A stretch of DNA of 64,000 nt from contig JAJTDE010000007.1 in the NCBI GenBank assembly GCA_021298085.1, forward strand, positions 1 to 64,000. The letters run 5' to 3'. Every line of letters starts with the position of its first letter. Position 1 is the stretch's first letter. Both the position numbers and the translations under genes were made by a program. The DNA is from Rubrivivax sp. Lineage in GTDB: Bacteria; Pseudomonadota; Gammaproteobacteria; Burkholderiales; Burkholderiaceae_C. This document shows, piece after piece, positions 27,317 through 41,369 of this stretch. A model generated the notes under the pieces. The model worked only from the letters and a program-made list of their open reading frames with translations. It did not search any database and was not told the origin of the DNA.

Positions 27317-28795
27317 TCAGCGCGGCAGCGTCGTGGCGCCCATCAGGAAGCGGTCCACCTCGCGCGCGGCCTGCCGCCCTTCGCGGATGGCCCAGACCAC
27401 CAGACTCTGGCCGCGGCGCATGTCGCCCGCCGCAAAGACCTTGGGCACGTTGGTCTGGTAGCCACCGCGGTCATCGGTGCCGGCGCGGGCATTGCCACGG
27501 CCGTCCTTGTCGACGCCAAAGGCTTCCAGCACCGGCGCCACGGGGCTGACAAAGCCCATCGCCAGCAAGACGAGATCGGCCTTCCAGTCTTTCTCGGTGC
27601 CGGGCACCTCGACCATCTTGCCGCCCTGCCACTCCACATGCACCGTCTTGAGGCCGGCCACCTTGCCCTTGTTCTTGCCGGTGCCCGGCAGGAAGGCCTT
27701 GGTGGCGATGGCAAAGGTGCGCTCGCAGCCTTCCTCGTGGCTGGAGCTGGTGCGCAGCTTGTAGGGCCAGTAGGGCCAGGTCATCGGCCGGTTCTCTTCC
27801 TCGGGCGGCATGGGCATCAGCTCGAACTGCGTGACGCTGGCGGCGCCATGCCGGTTGCTGGTGCCGACGCAGTCGGAGCCGGTGTCACCGCCGCCGATGA
27901 CCACCACGTGCTTGCCCGTGGCCATGATCTGGCCCTTGACCTTGTCGCCCGCCACTACCTTGTTCTGCTGCGGCAGGAACTCCATGGCGAAGTGCACGCC
28001 GTCCAGCTCGCGCCCGGGAACGGGCAAGTCACGGGAGTTCTCGGAACCGCCGCACAGCAGCACCGCGTCAAACTGCGCCTTCAGCTCGTCGGCCGAGATG
28101 ACCTGCTGGGCATCGTTGGTGACCTTGCTGTCGGCCGGGAAGGCGCCCACCAGCACACCGGTCCTGAAGCTCACGCCTTCGGCCTGCATCTGCTCGATGC
28201 GGCGGTCGATGTGGGTCTTCTCCATCTTGAAGTCAGGGATGCCGTAGCGCAGCAGACCGCCGATGCGACTGTTCTTCTCGAACACGGTCACTGCGTGCCC
28301 CGCACGCGCCAGCTGCTGGGCCGCCGCCAGGCCGGCCGGCCCGGAGCCAACCACCGCCACGGTCTTGCCGCTCCGCGCCTTGGGTGGGCGCGGCTGCACC
28401 CAGCCTTCAGCCCAAGCGCGGTCAATGATGGCGTGCTCGATGCTCTTGATGCCCACCGGATCATCGTTGACGTTCAGCGTGCAGGCGGCCTCACAGGGCG
28501 CCGGGCACACCCGACCAGTGAACTCGGGGAAGTTGTTGGTCGAGTGCAGCACATCGATCGCCAGCTTCCAGTCGCCTCGGTAGACCAGGTCGTTGAAGTC
28601 GGGAATGATGTTGTTGACCGGGCAGCCGCTGTTGCAGAACGGGGTGCCGCAGTCCATGCAGCGCGCGCTCTGCTGCTGGCTCTGCTCGGCGCTCAGGCCG
28701 ATGACAAACTCCTTGTAGGACTTGACGCGCGAATCGACGGCTTCATAGCCCTCTTCAAGACGCTCGAATTCCAGAAAACCGGTGACCTTGCCCAT
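27317..28795 (-). CDS. gltD: Glutamate synthase, small (beta) subunit
   Basis: FAD-dependent subunit that passes electrons from NADPH to GltB for reductive synthesis of glutamate from glutamine and 2-oxoglutarate. It has 492 residues. N-terminal cysteines for [4Fe-4S] clusters are in [15 protein letters not shown] and CPAPCEAAC. Two nucleotide-binding Rossmann motifs follow ([14 protein letters not shown] and [12 protein letters not shown]). The ATG was chosen because similarity begins there with [10 protein letters not shown]. It follows gltB by 50 bases in the same operon. Confidence 0.96.
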   Translation of the reverse strand: MGKVTGFLEFERLEEGYEAVDSRVKSYKEFVIGLSAEQSQQQSARCMDCGTPFCNSGCPVNNIIPDFNDLVYRGDWKLAIDVLHSTNNFPEFTGRVCPAPCEAACTLNVNDDPVGIKSIEHAIIDRAWAEGWVQPRPPKARSGKTVAVVGSGPAGLAAAQQLARAGHAVTVFEKNSRIGGLLRYGIPDFKMEKTHIDRRIEQMQAEGVSFRTGVLVGAFPADSKVTNDAQQVISADELKAQFDAVLLCGGSENSRDLPVPGRELDGVHFAMEFLPQQNKVVAGDKVKGQIMATGKHVVVIGGGDTGSDCVGTSNRHGAASVTQFELMPMPPEEENRPMTWPYWPYKLRTSSSHEEGCERTFAIATKAFLPGTGKNKGKVAGLKTVHVEWQGGKMVEVPGTEKDWKADLVLLAMGFVSPVAPVLEAFGVDKDGRGNARAGTDDRGGYQTNVPKVFAAGDMRRGQSLVVWAIREGRQAAREVDRFLMGATTLPR

Positions 28796-28845
28796 GGTGT
28801 GTGTCGCAGCTAGATGTTGACGGTGTGCGGAGTTGGTGCAGCGGG

Positions 28846-33615
<4,770 letters not shown>

Positions 33616-34052
33616 CGCGGTTCGGTGATGGCGCGGGCCACGCTGCGCAGACGGCCGCAGGCGCCCAGATCTTAGGGTTGGCGAGCATAGTGGCGTCGCA
33701 GCCTCTTCATCAAGTCCTAATAAATAGGGTCAGAGCAGTTTATCGAGGCAACAACACCGGCGCCTCATTTAAAGAGGGACACATCATGGATCCGGGTTCT
33801 GCACCCCACTCAACGGGGACAGGCGCCCGGCCATCAGTGAAGTCCTTGAGTCCCCCGTCGCTCGCCAGTCGTCCACTCCGTCACGCCCCGGCACAGTGCA
33901 TGCGCCGGCCGCGGCCCAACACCCTCAAGCAAGCCCCGGACCCGCCGACAACAGTTTGGGGAAAGTCGCGCTTCAGGCGGCGGTCATCGGACGTCCGTGT
34001 CGCCGTGCAGCCCGCGCTCAGCCCCGTTCATCGTCGAGGACCCCAGAACGCC
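33616..34052. other. Intergenic region between gltB and the pilin cluster
   Basis: 437 bases without a convincing gene. It should contain the divergent promoters of gltBD and the pil cluster. A segment around 33710-33800 is much richer in A and T than its surroundings and includes CCTAATAAATAGGGTCAGAG. The frame of the downstream pilin is open through most of the region, but the leftward codons look like non-coding sequence and were not taken as an N-terminal extension. Confidence 0.4.
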
Positions 34053-34550
34053 ATGAAGCCCAGAACCCGCTTCCCTGAGTACGCCTGCACCCCCGCCAAC
34101 CGCAGCACACGGGCACGCCACCTGCAGGGCTTGACCCTGATCGAGATCATGGTGGTGGTGGCGATCGTTGCCATCCTGAGCGGTATCGCATACCCGAACT
34201 ACCGCGACTATGTGGTGCGTGGCCACCTGGCCGACGCATCCAACGGCTTGTCCACGATGCGTGCGCAAATGGAGCGCCACTTCCAGGACAACCGAAGCTA
34301 CGCCACCGTCGGCAGCTTCACCACGCCCTGCGCGGGCGCTGCAGCAACCCGCACCTTTGGCAGTTTTGTCGTCACCTGCCAGGGCACACCCACCGCCACG
34401 GCCTTCACCTTGGCAGCGACAGGCAGTGGCCAAGTCAGCGGCTTCACGTTCACGATCAATGAAGCCGATGTGCGGGCGACCACGGCCGTGCCCAGCGGCT
34501 GGTCAACCTGCGCGACGAAGTGGATCACCCGCAAGGGCATGGCCTGCTGA
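34053..34550 (+). CDS. pilE: Type IV pilin-like protein (PilE type)
   Basis: Pilin subunit or minor pilin processed by prepilin peptidase. It has 165 residues. The leader is about 26 residues ending in a glycine, followed by mature LTLIEIMVVVAIVAILSGIA. The first mature residue is leucine rather than the usual phenylalanine or methionine, and the glutamate at mature +5 is kept. A C-terminal pair of cysteines (STCATK and MAC) could make the usual disulfide loop. Start chosen at the ATG preceded by GAGGA at a distance of 12 bases. First of a minor-pilin cluster. Confidence 0.82.
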   Translation: MKPRTRFPEYACTPANRSTRARHLQGLTLIEIMVVVAIVAILSGIAYPNYRDYVVRGHLADASNGLSTMRAQMERHFQDNRSYATVGSFTTPCAGAAATRTFGSFVVTCQGTPTATAFTLAATGSGQVSGFTFTINEADVRATTAVPSGWSTCATKWITRKGMAC

Positions 34551-34583
34551 AGCGCACCCATCTTGGCAACCACGGAACCCGCC

Positions 34584-35174
34584 ATGCACGCGCCGAGGAA
34601 CACCCGGGGCTTCTCGCTGGTGGAACTGATGGTGGCAGTCGCCCTTCTGGCGATGCTGCTCGGGCTGGCTGCGCCCTCCTTTGCCACCTGGATTCAAAAC
34701 GCCAAGACACGCACCGCCAGCGATGCCCTTCAGAACGGCCTGCGGCTGGCACAGGCTGAAGCGGTGCGCCGGCACCGCCAGATGGTTCTGTTCCGTACCT
34801 CGGATCCGGCATGCACCAACGCGACGGCACCCTCCGCTTCCGGCAACTTCTGGGTTCTGCGCACGGTAGCCATGGTGGCCGGCGAACCGGTCACCACCGT
34901 TCAATGCGGACAACTGGCCGAGGCGTCCGATGGCGTGTCGGTCACCGGGCCGACGGCGGTGTGCTTCAGTGGCATCGGACGCCTGGTGACCAATACCGAC
35001 CCGGGCATTGGTGGCACCGGCTGCAGCCTGGCAGGTGGCACACAGACGTTTGACGTGAATAACCCGCGCGGTGACCGTCCCCTGAAGGTGATGGTGGCAC
35101 TGGCAGGAAGCGTGCGCATGTGCGATCCGCAGCGTGTTCTCTCGAGTTCACAACCCGACGGATGCCCATCGTGA
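34584..35174 (+). CDS. fimT: Minor pilin FimT/GspH-type
   Basis: Pseudopilin of 196 residues, cleaved after glycine before FSLVELMVAVALLAMLLG. It has the GspH/FimT domain: hydrophobic helix, NALQ-like helix and beta sheet with cysteines around residues 75 and 140-160. Such minor pilins help initiate pilus assembly, and FimT homologues can bind DNA during uptake in some bacteria. An in-frame TTG at 34563 is a weaker start. Lies 33 bases after the pilE-like gene. Confidence 0.82.
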   Translation: MHAPRNTRGFSLVELMVAVALLAMLLGLAAPSFATWIQNAKTRTASDALQNGLRLAQAEAVRRHRQMVLFRTSDPACTNATAPSASGNFWVLRTVAMVAGEPVTTVQCGQLAEASDGVSVTGPTAVCFSGIGRLVTNTDPGIGGTGCSLAGGTQTFDVNNPRGDRPLKVMVALAGSVRMCDPQRVLSSSQPDGCPS

Positions 35175-35629
35175 GAGCTCTGACCAGCCACCCCATCGTG
35201 CGCACCGGCCGCGTCGTGCCTCTGGCCTGGCGTGGCCAGGTGCGTGGCGTCTCGCTGGTCGAGGTGCTCATCGTCGTCCTGCTCTTCAGTGTTGGGCTGG
35301 TCGGCCTGATGGCCATGCAGGCCCGCGCCTTCCAGTTCTCCGTCAGTGCAGAGGACAGCGGCCGAGCCGCGCTGATGGCCAACGAACTCGCTGCGCAGAT
35401 GTGGGCAGCGAACACCGTGAGCCTGCCCGCTGCAGCGGTCGAGGCCTGGAAGGAACGTGTGGCCGACAGCGCGCGCAGCGGGCTGCCCAACAGCGCGGCC
35501 AGCGTGAGCGTGAACAACGGCGTGGCCAGGATCAGCATCCAGTGGCGCGCACCGCGGACCCCCGTAGGCCAGGAAAGCCGCTACCTGACCGATGTGATGC
35601 TGGCCGCACCCGCGCCCCCTGGCCCCTGA
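35162..35629 (+). CDS. pilV: Minor pilin PilV
   Basis: 155 residues with the prepilin cleavage motif followed by VSLVEVLIVVLLFSVGLVGL, typical of PilV. The rest is a soluble alpha/beta domain. The ATG overlaps the fimT stop by 13 bases. A GTG nine bases later would overlap by four bases (GTGA) and is an equally likely start. PilV forms part of the minor-pilin tip complex with PilW, PilX and PilY1. Confidence 0.85.
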   Translation: MPIVRALTSHPIVRTGRVVPLAWRGQVRGVSLVEVLIVVLLFSVGLVGLMAMQARAFQFSVSAEDSGRAALMANELAAQMWAANTVSLPAAAVEAWKERVADSARSGLPNSAASVSVNNGVARISIQWRAPRTPVGQESRYLTDVMLAAPAPPGP

Positions 35630-35656
35630 GCAGAACCCGACCACGCAAGCACCGCC

Positions 35657-36826
35657 ATGGCGTCCGACACTCCCCCTTCCCTCCCCCCACGACAACCGGG
35701 CCACCGGTCGTCGGGCTTCAGCATCGTTGAGCTTCTGGTGGCCCTGGCCATCGGGATGGCCCTTACCGCGGCCATCACGATGGTGATGATGCGCCATGAC
35801 GCCAGCCGTCGCATGCTGACCAGCTCCAACGACAGCCAGCTCAACGCCAACTACCTGGGTTATGTGCTGGATCGGGCCTTGCGCAATGCCGGAACGGGCT
35901 TCGCGCAAGGCTGGCGTACCAACTACGGTTGCCTGCTGCACGCGTCTCGCAGCGGTACGCAGTTGCTGCCCAGGACAGCCGGCTTTCCGGCCCCATTTGG
36001 CAGTGTCAGCGGTCAGGTACGCCTGGCCCCGCTGATCATCCACGCCGGCGCTGGCGCTGGCGGCAGCGACATCATCATGGTGGCCGCGGGCGCATCCGGG
36101 CTGGGCGAATCCGCATCGCGTGTCCTGCCCGGCTCAGCCACGTCGACATCGGTCCTCATCCCCACCACCGTGGGCATGCGCGGCAACGACCTGGTGCTGG
36201 TGGCCGAGGCCGGCATGGGGTGCATGGTTCAGCAGATGGCAGCGCCCTTCACGGGCGGCGCCACGCAGCTCGTGACCACGGGCGGCGCCTACGCCGCATC
36301 CACCATCGCAGGTGTCAACCTGAATGGCTACAGCGGTGCTGCGACGCTGAGCATGCTCGGCAATTCCACGGGCAACCAGCCCCAGCTTCAGCTGATCGGT
36401 CTGGGCGATGCCGGCACCTTGTTCTCGCACGACCTGTTGCGCCTGGACGGGGCCGACGCCGCCAGGCCCATGGCCAATGGCGTGGCCGACTTTCAGGCGC
36501 TGTACGGCATCGACACCAACAACGACGGCGAGCTGGACAACTGGGTCTCACCCGCAGATGCCGGGTGGACTGCGGCAGAACTGCAGAACGGCAGCGATGC
36601 GGCACGCGACAGGCTGCTGACCATCATGGCCGTGCGCCTCGGCCTGGTCCTGCGCGACGACCGCATCGAGCGCGAGACGGTCAGCGCAGCCGGCCTGACG
36701 CTGTTCGCCGACCTGCCAGCGGCCGTGCGCACCACGCGCAGCCTGAGCAGCGACGAGCAGCGCATGCGGCACAGGATCCTTGAGATGACGATCCCGATGC
36801 GGAACAACATTCACCAGGCACGCTGA
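35657..36826 (+). CDS. pilW: Minor pilin PilW
   Basis: 389 residues. A type III prepilin leader ends in glycine, followed by FSIVELLVALAIGMALTAAI. The large C-terminal part contains a calcium-like GIDTNNDGELDNW segment (about 280) that could form an EF-hand-type loop. Located between pilV and pilX, as in Pseudomonas. Contributes to the tip complex that primes pilus assembly. Confidence 0.85.
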   Translation: MASDTPPSLPPRQPGHRSSGFSIVELLVALAIGMALTAAITMVMMRHDASRRMLTSSNDSQLNANYLGYVLDRALRNAGTGFAQGWRTNYGCLLHASRSGTQLLPRTAGFPAPFGSVSGQVRLAPLIIHAGAGAGGSDIIMVAAGASGLGESASRVLPGSATSTSVLIPTTVGMRGNDLVLVAEAGMGCMVQQMAAPFTGGATQLVTTGGAYAASTIAGVNLNGYSGAATLSMLGNSTGNQPQLQLIGLGDAGTLFSHDLLRLDGADAARPMANGVADFQALYGIDTNNDGELDNWVSPADAGWTAAELQNGSDAARDRLLTIMAVRLGLVLRDDRIERETVSAAGLTLFADLPAAVRTTRSLSSDEQRMRHRILEMTIPMRNNIHQAR

Positions 36827-36828
36827 CC

Positions 36829-37506
36829 ATGAGTGCACCCGGCCACGACCGACGCCTGCATCCCCACGGCGTCAGCACAACACGTTTATCGCGACCCCCG
36901 CGGCTGGCTGCCGGTCAGCGCGGCGTGGTCCTGCTGTTCGGCATGATTGCACTGGTGGTGCTGCTGATCGGCACCACGGCGCTGGTGCGGTCCATGAACA
37001 CCTCGCTGATGACAGCCGGCAACTTCGGCTTCAAGCGCGACCTGACCAACCAGGGTGAACGTGCGATCCGGGTCGTGCTGCAGGCCCTGCAGACGGGCGC
37101 ACTGACCAGCGAGGCCACGCGTGAGTCCAATCAGGTCAACAGCAACTACAGCGCCAGTCTGCTGCCCAGCAACCCCCAGGGAATACCGCTGGCGCTGCTG
37201 ACCGATGGGGCCTTCGCCGCCGTGGGTGTCAGCAGCAACGACATCTCCGTGGCCGACATGGGCATCACCGTGCGTTATGTGGTGGACCGCATCAGTGCGG
37301 CCGCAGGCCCCGCCGACACCAGCAACACGGTGATGGCCGACAACACCGTGCCCTCGGGTGGCAGCGGCAGCGAACTGATGACCGCCATGGACAGCTCCAG
37401 CGGTGGCCAGGGAGCCCTCGCGCCACAGGTGGTCTACCGCATCAGCGTGCGCGTCACGGGCCCGCGCAATACGCAGTCGTTCTACCAGTCCACGTTGAAG
37501 CTTTGA
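36829..37506 (+). CDS. pilX: Minor pilin PilX
   Basis: 225 residues with an N-terminal hydrophobic segment (QRGVVLLFGMIALVVLLIG) of the PilX type. There is no classical glutamate at mature position 5, which is usual for PilX. The start is two bases past the pilW stop. Its role is in pilus biogenesis, and in some species in the bacterial-aggregation phenotype. Confidence 0.85.
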   Translation: MSAPGHDRRLHPHGVSTTRLSRPPRLAAGQRGVVLLFGMIALVVLLIGTTALVRSMNTSLMTAGNFGFKRDLTNQGERAIRVVLQALQTGALTSEATRESNQVNSNYSASLLPSNPQGIPLALLTDGAFAAVGVSSNDISVADMGITVRYVVDRISAAAGPADTSNTVMADNTVPSGGSGSELMTAMDSSSGGQGALAPQVVYRISVRVTGPRNTQSFYQSTLKL

Positions 37507-37583
37507 TCGCCTTGAGGCCCACACCGGCCGACCCAACCGCTCAATCGCCTGATCTCTCTCGCACCACAGAGGACACCACCACC

Positions 37584-40500
37584 ATGCCCACTTTGCTGCG
37601 CAAACACTTCCCCAACCTGGCGCGCCGCGCGGCCGTGGCCGTCACGACGGCCTTGCTGACGGCCAGCGTGATGGCCACCACGCCGCTGGCCGATCAACCG
37701 GTCTTCAGTGCCACCTCGGTGCCGGGCAACATCGCCCTGGCCCTGTCGGTGGAGTTCCCTACCGCGGTGAGCGTGGCCCACACCGACAACACCTTCAAGC
37801 CGGACGATCGTTACATGGGTTACTTTGACCCGGAGAAGTGCTACCTGTACTACCGCTCCAGCAACGAGGCTGCGCAACGGGACAGCCACTTCTATCCCTC
37901 GGGCACCGCCAGCGCCAGACTGTGCACCGGCACCCAGGACGGCAAGTGGAGTGGCAACTTCCTGAACTGGGCCACGATGCAGACCATCGACCCGTTCCGC
38001 TGGGTGCTCACCGGGGGTTACCGCTCCAAGGACGACGTGGGCATGACCTTGATCGAGAAGGCGTGGGCTTCGGGACAAGGCGGCGCCGGCAACTTTCCGA
38101 ATCGCACCCTCAACGTATCCTCTGCGGTCAGCAACGTCACCCCCTTCAACCGCAGCCAGTTCAACATGCGCATCCATGGCCTGGGCAATGCGATGCGGTT
38201 CTCGATCAATGGCGATGTCAACAGCACGCCAACCCACTACAGCGACGGCACGCAACTGAACGACAACACAACGTACGAGATGATCGTCAGGGTCCGGGTC
38301 TGTGACACCACCAGTGGCGCCGGTCCGCTGGAGAGCAACTGCACACGGTACGGGAACGGTGACTACAAACCCACCGGACTGATGCAGCAGTACGCCGAGC
38401 AGATCCGCTTCAGCGCATTTGGCTACCTGAACGACAGCAACATCTACCGCGACGGCGGTGTGCTGCGCGCACGCCAGAAGTTTGTCGGCCCGAAGCTCAT
38501 CGCCCCAGGGGCGCCGGCCAGCAGCAACCCGGCCGCCGAATGGGACGCCCACACGGGCATCTTCATCCGAAACCCTGACAGCGCCGACGCCATCAACACC
38601 AACACTGCCTTCGGCGTGTCGATCGCCGACAGCGGCGTCATCAACTACCTCAACAAGTTCGGACAGATCACCCCCGGAAACTACAAGAAGTACGACAACG
38701 TCACGGAGATGTACTACGCTGCCCTGCGCTACTTCAGGAAGCTGGGCAATGTGGCTGAGTGGACCAGCATGAGTGGCGCCAGTACAGCCACCAAGTCCAC
38801 CTGGGTCGACGGCTTTCCGGTGATCACCAACTGGGACGATCCAATCCAGTATTCCTGCCAGCGCAACTTCATCCTCGGGATCGGCGACGTCAATACCCAC
38901 GCCGACCGAAACTTGCCGGGCGCCAGCGGCACCTACGAGCCCTCCCAGCCCGCCGCGGTGACGGCCGACACGACGGTCAATGCCGTGACGGCCACCAACA
39001 AGGTGGGCCAGCTGCACGGGGTCGGCGACATCGGCAACACGCAGCTCTACAGCGGCGCCCTGATGGCAGGGCTGGCCTACGACGCCAACACCCAGGACAT
39101 TCGCCCCGACGACCCTGCCGACCTGCTGCGCACCAAGGGGCGCCAGTCGGTGCAGACGTATTGGCTGGACGTGCTGGAGTTCCAGACCTACCAGAAAGAC
39201 AACAAGTACTACCTGGCCACCAAGTACGGCGGCTTTGGCGTGCCCGAAGGCTTTGACGCCTACGGCCGCACGACCGACATCCCGACGCAATGGTGGCGCA
39301 CCAACACCGACCTGGTGGGCACACAGCCCCGGCCCGACACCTACTTCATCGCATCCAGGCCCGATCAGATCGTGACTGGCCTCACCCAGGCCTTTGCCAA
39401 CATCGCGTCCCGGCTGAAGGCCTTCACGACCTCGTTTGCGACCTCGCTGCCGCAGGTCTCGGCGAGCGGCGCCGCCAGCTACGCCACCCAGTTCGACTCT
39501 CGCGGCTGGACCGGCGAGCTGATGGCCAACCAGACCACCATCGATGCCAGCTCCGGGCTGCCCAAGCAGACCGAAGCCTGGCGCTTCTCCTCGCTGCTGG
39601 ACACACAGGCGAGCGGCGATGGCTGGGATACGAAAAGGCACATCGCGACCTGGAATACCGCGGCACGCTCGCCGGCGGCCTTCAGGCTGGCCTCCCTGGG
39701 CACCGCACAGGCAGCCGCGCTGGACACCACGGCGCGGCCCGGCAATGACGCACAGGACCTGCTGAACTACCTGCGAGGCGAAAAGCTCCACGAGCGTTCT
39801 TCCACGGGGAGCGGCAGTGCGCGCGCTTACCGTGACCGCAGCTCGAACATGGGCGACGTGGGGAACTTCAAGGCACGTGCAGTGGGCCGCCCCGATGCAC
39901 CCTATTCCAACTCGACCAACCCGGGGTACTCGGACTTCAAGGCCGACAAGTCCTCCCGGCCGACCGTGGTCTATGTCGGCACCAATGCGGGCATGGTGCA
40001 CGCCGTGCACGGCGCGCTCACCGGCGTCAATGCCGGCCGCGAGCTCTTCGCCTATGTGCCGGGTGCCCTCTTCACCGGCCCCAGCGGGGCACCGTCCACC
40101 AATGGCCTGCAGGCCCTGGCCAACCCCGAGTACCAGCACCGCAACTTCGTCGACGCCACACCCACCGTGGCGGATGTGGACTTCGGCCGTACCTCGGGAG
40201 GCAGTGGCACTGACTGGCGAACCGTGCTCGTAGGCGGGCTGGGCAAGGGCGGCCGCGCCGTCTATGCCCTGGACATCACCAACCCGGCCGATGTGACGAT
40301 AGAAGCCGATGCCGTGTCACGCGTGCTCTGGGAGTTCACCGACCCCGACCTCGGGTTTGTCTATGGCGAGCCGGCCATCGTCAAGACACGCAGGCATGGT
40401 TGGGTGGTCATCGTCGCATCGGGCTACAACAACGCCGATGGGGGGGGCTACCTGTTCTTCATCAACCCCCGCACTGGCGTGTTGCTGGACAAGGTGTCCA

Positions 40501-41369
40501 CCGGCGTCGGAACGGCGTCGGCCCAGGCCGGCATGGCCCATGTCCAGCCCTTCCTGCTCGACCGTACCGACGGCACGGCCGACGCCGTCTACGCCGGTGA
40601 CCTGCTGGGCAACCTGTGGCGCTTTGACGTCTCCGCCGATGGCTCGCTGCCTGCGCCATTGCTGATGGCCGAACTGCGCGACAGCTCCGCCAACCCGCTG
40701 CCCGTGACGAGCCGGCCTCTGGTGGTGGTGCATCCCGAGAACGGGCGCCGCTACGTGACTGTGGGTACCGGTCGCCTGTTGGACGTCTCTGACACCAGCA
40801 GTGCGCAGCAACAGCGCTTCTTTGCCATCATGGATGGCAACGCATCCAAGTTCTCCCGCAGCAACGGGGCTGATCTGCCCAGCGGCATCAGCTGGCCCAT
40901 CCGCACCGCACAACTCAGGCAACTCACCGACCTGACCCAGAAGGTGGTCCTGAACCTCAACACCGAAGTCGGTTGGTACTACGACCTGGGGCTGGCCGCG
41001 GGTGTCGGTTGGCGCGTGATCTCCGACGCCACGTCGTTCTACGGCACCGTGGCCTTCTCAGCCATGCAGCCTGGCGGCTCGACCAATCCCTGCGAGCCAG
41101 GTGGCAACAACCGCGTCTTTGCGATCGACCTGGGCAGCGGGCAGAGCAAGCTCACCAGCACCGCCAACCCGACGGCCACGACACCTGTGGTGCAGTATGT
41201 GTCGGTCCTGCCAGGCGTGGTCACCGACCTGCGCTTCTACAGCGTCAACGGCAAGGCCCGGCTGATCGGTGGCTCCGATTCAGGGGGCACCGGTGTGATG
41301 CATGGGTCTTGGGGCACCAGCGGTGCCATGCGGCGCATGAACTGGCGCGAAGTGATCCTCAACGAGTGA
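37584..41369 (+). CDS. pilY1: Type IV pilus tip/biogenesis protein PilY1
   Basis: 1261 residues after a cleavable signal peptide (cleavage near SVMA). The C-terminal half is the PilY1 beta-propeller (VVYVGTNAGMVHAVHG, DLLGNLWRFDVSA). The calcium loop preceding it (DRTDGTADAVYAGD) is altered from the usual D-x-D-x-N-G form. The N-terminal half has the PilY1 sequence pattern but lacks a von Willebrand MIDAS motif (DxSxS), so mechanosensing by vWA is doubtful. The ATG was chosen over an in-frame upstream start at 37503 because the signal peptide begins there. It ends the pilE-fimT-pilVWX-pilY1 cluster and overlaps the convergent transposase-like gene by 11 bases. Confidence 0.9.
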   Translation: MPTLLRKHFPNLARRAAVAVTTALLTASVMATTPLADQPVFSATSVPGNIALALSVEFPTAVSVAHTDNTFKPDDRYMGYFDPEKCYLYYRSSNEAAQRDSHFYPSGTASARLCTGTQDGKWSGNFLNWATMQTIDPFRWVLTGGYRSKDDVGMTLIEKAWASGQGGAGNFPNRTLNVSSAVSNVTPFNRSQFNMRIHGLGNAMRFSINGDVNSTPTHYSDGTQLNDNTTYEMIVRVRVCDTTSGAGPLESNCTRYGNGDYKPTGLMQQYAEQIRFSAFGYLNDSNIYRDGGVLRARQKFVGPKLIAPGAPASSNPAAEWDAHTGIFIRNPDSADAINTNTAFGVSIADSGVINYLNKFGQITPGNYKKYDNVTEMYYAALRYFRKLGNVAEWTSMSGASTATKSTWVDGFPVITNWDDPIQYSCQRNFILGIGDVNTHADRNLPGASGTYEPSQPAAVTADTTVNAVTATNKVGQLHGVGDIGNTQLYSGALMAGLAYDANTQDIRPDDPADLLRTKGRQSVQTYWLDVLEFQTYQKDNKYYLATKYGGFGVPEGFDAYGRTTDIPTQWWRTNTDLVGTQPRPDTYFIASRPDQIVTGLTQAFANIASRLKAFTTSFATSLPQVSASGAASYATQFDSRGWTGELMANQTTIDASSGLPKQTEAWRFSSLLDTQASGDGWDTKRHIATWNTAARSPAAFRLASLGTAQAAALDTTARPGNDAQDLLNYLRGEKLHERSSTGSGSARAYRDRSSNMGDVGNFKARAVGRPDAPYSNSTNPGYSDFKADKSSRPTVVYVGTNAGMVHAVHGALTGVNAGRELFAYVPGALFTGPSGAPSTNGLQALANPEYQHRNFVDATPTVADVDFGRTSGGSGTDWRTVLVGGLGKGGRAVYALDITNPADVTIEADAVSRVLWEFTDPDLGFVYGEPAIVKTRRHGWVVIVASGYNNADGGGYLFFINPRTGVLLDKVSTGVGTASAQAGMAHVQPFLLDRTDGTADAVYAGDLLGNLWRFDVSADGSLPAPLLMAELRDSSANPLPVTSRPLVVVHPENGRRYVTVGTGRLLDVSDTSSAQQQRFFAIMDGNASKFSRSNGADLPSGISWPIRTAQLRQLTDLTQKVVLNLNTEVGWYYDLGLAAGVGWRVISDATSFYGTVAFSAMQPGGSTNPCEPGGNNRVFAIDLGSGQSKLTSTANPTATTPVVQYVSVLPGVVTDLRFYSVNGKARLIGGSDSGGTGVMHGSWGTSGAMRRMNWREVILNE

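Noticed and set aside
33678..34052. N-terminal extension of the pilin gene from 33678
   Set aside because: No conserved sequence and it would create an excessive leader before the prepilin cleavage site.
37482..40139. 885-codon minus-strand frame opposite pilY1
   Set aside because: Antisense shadow of pilY1 with biased composition and no domain.
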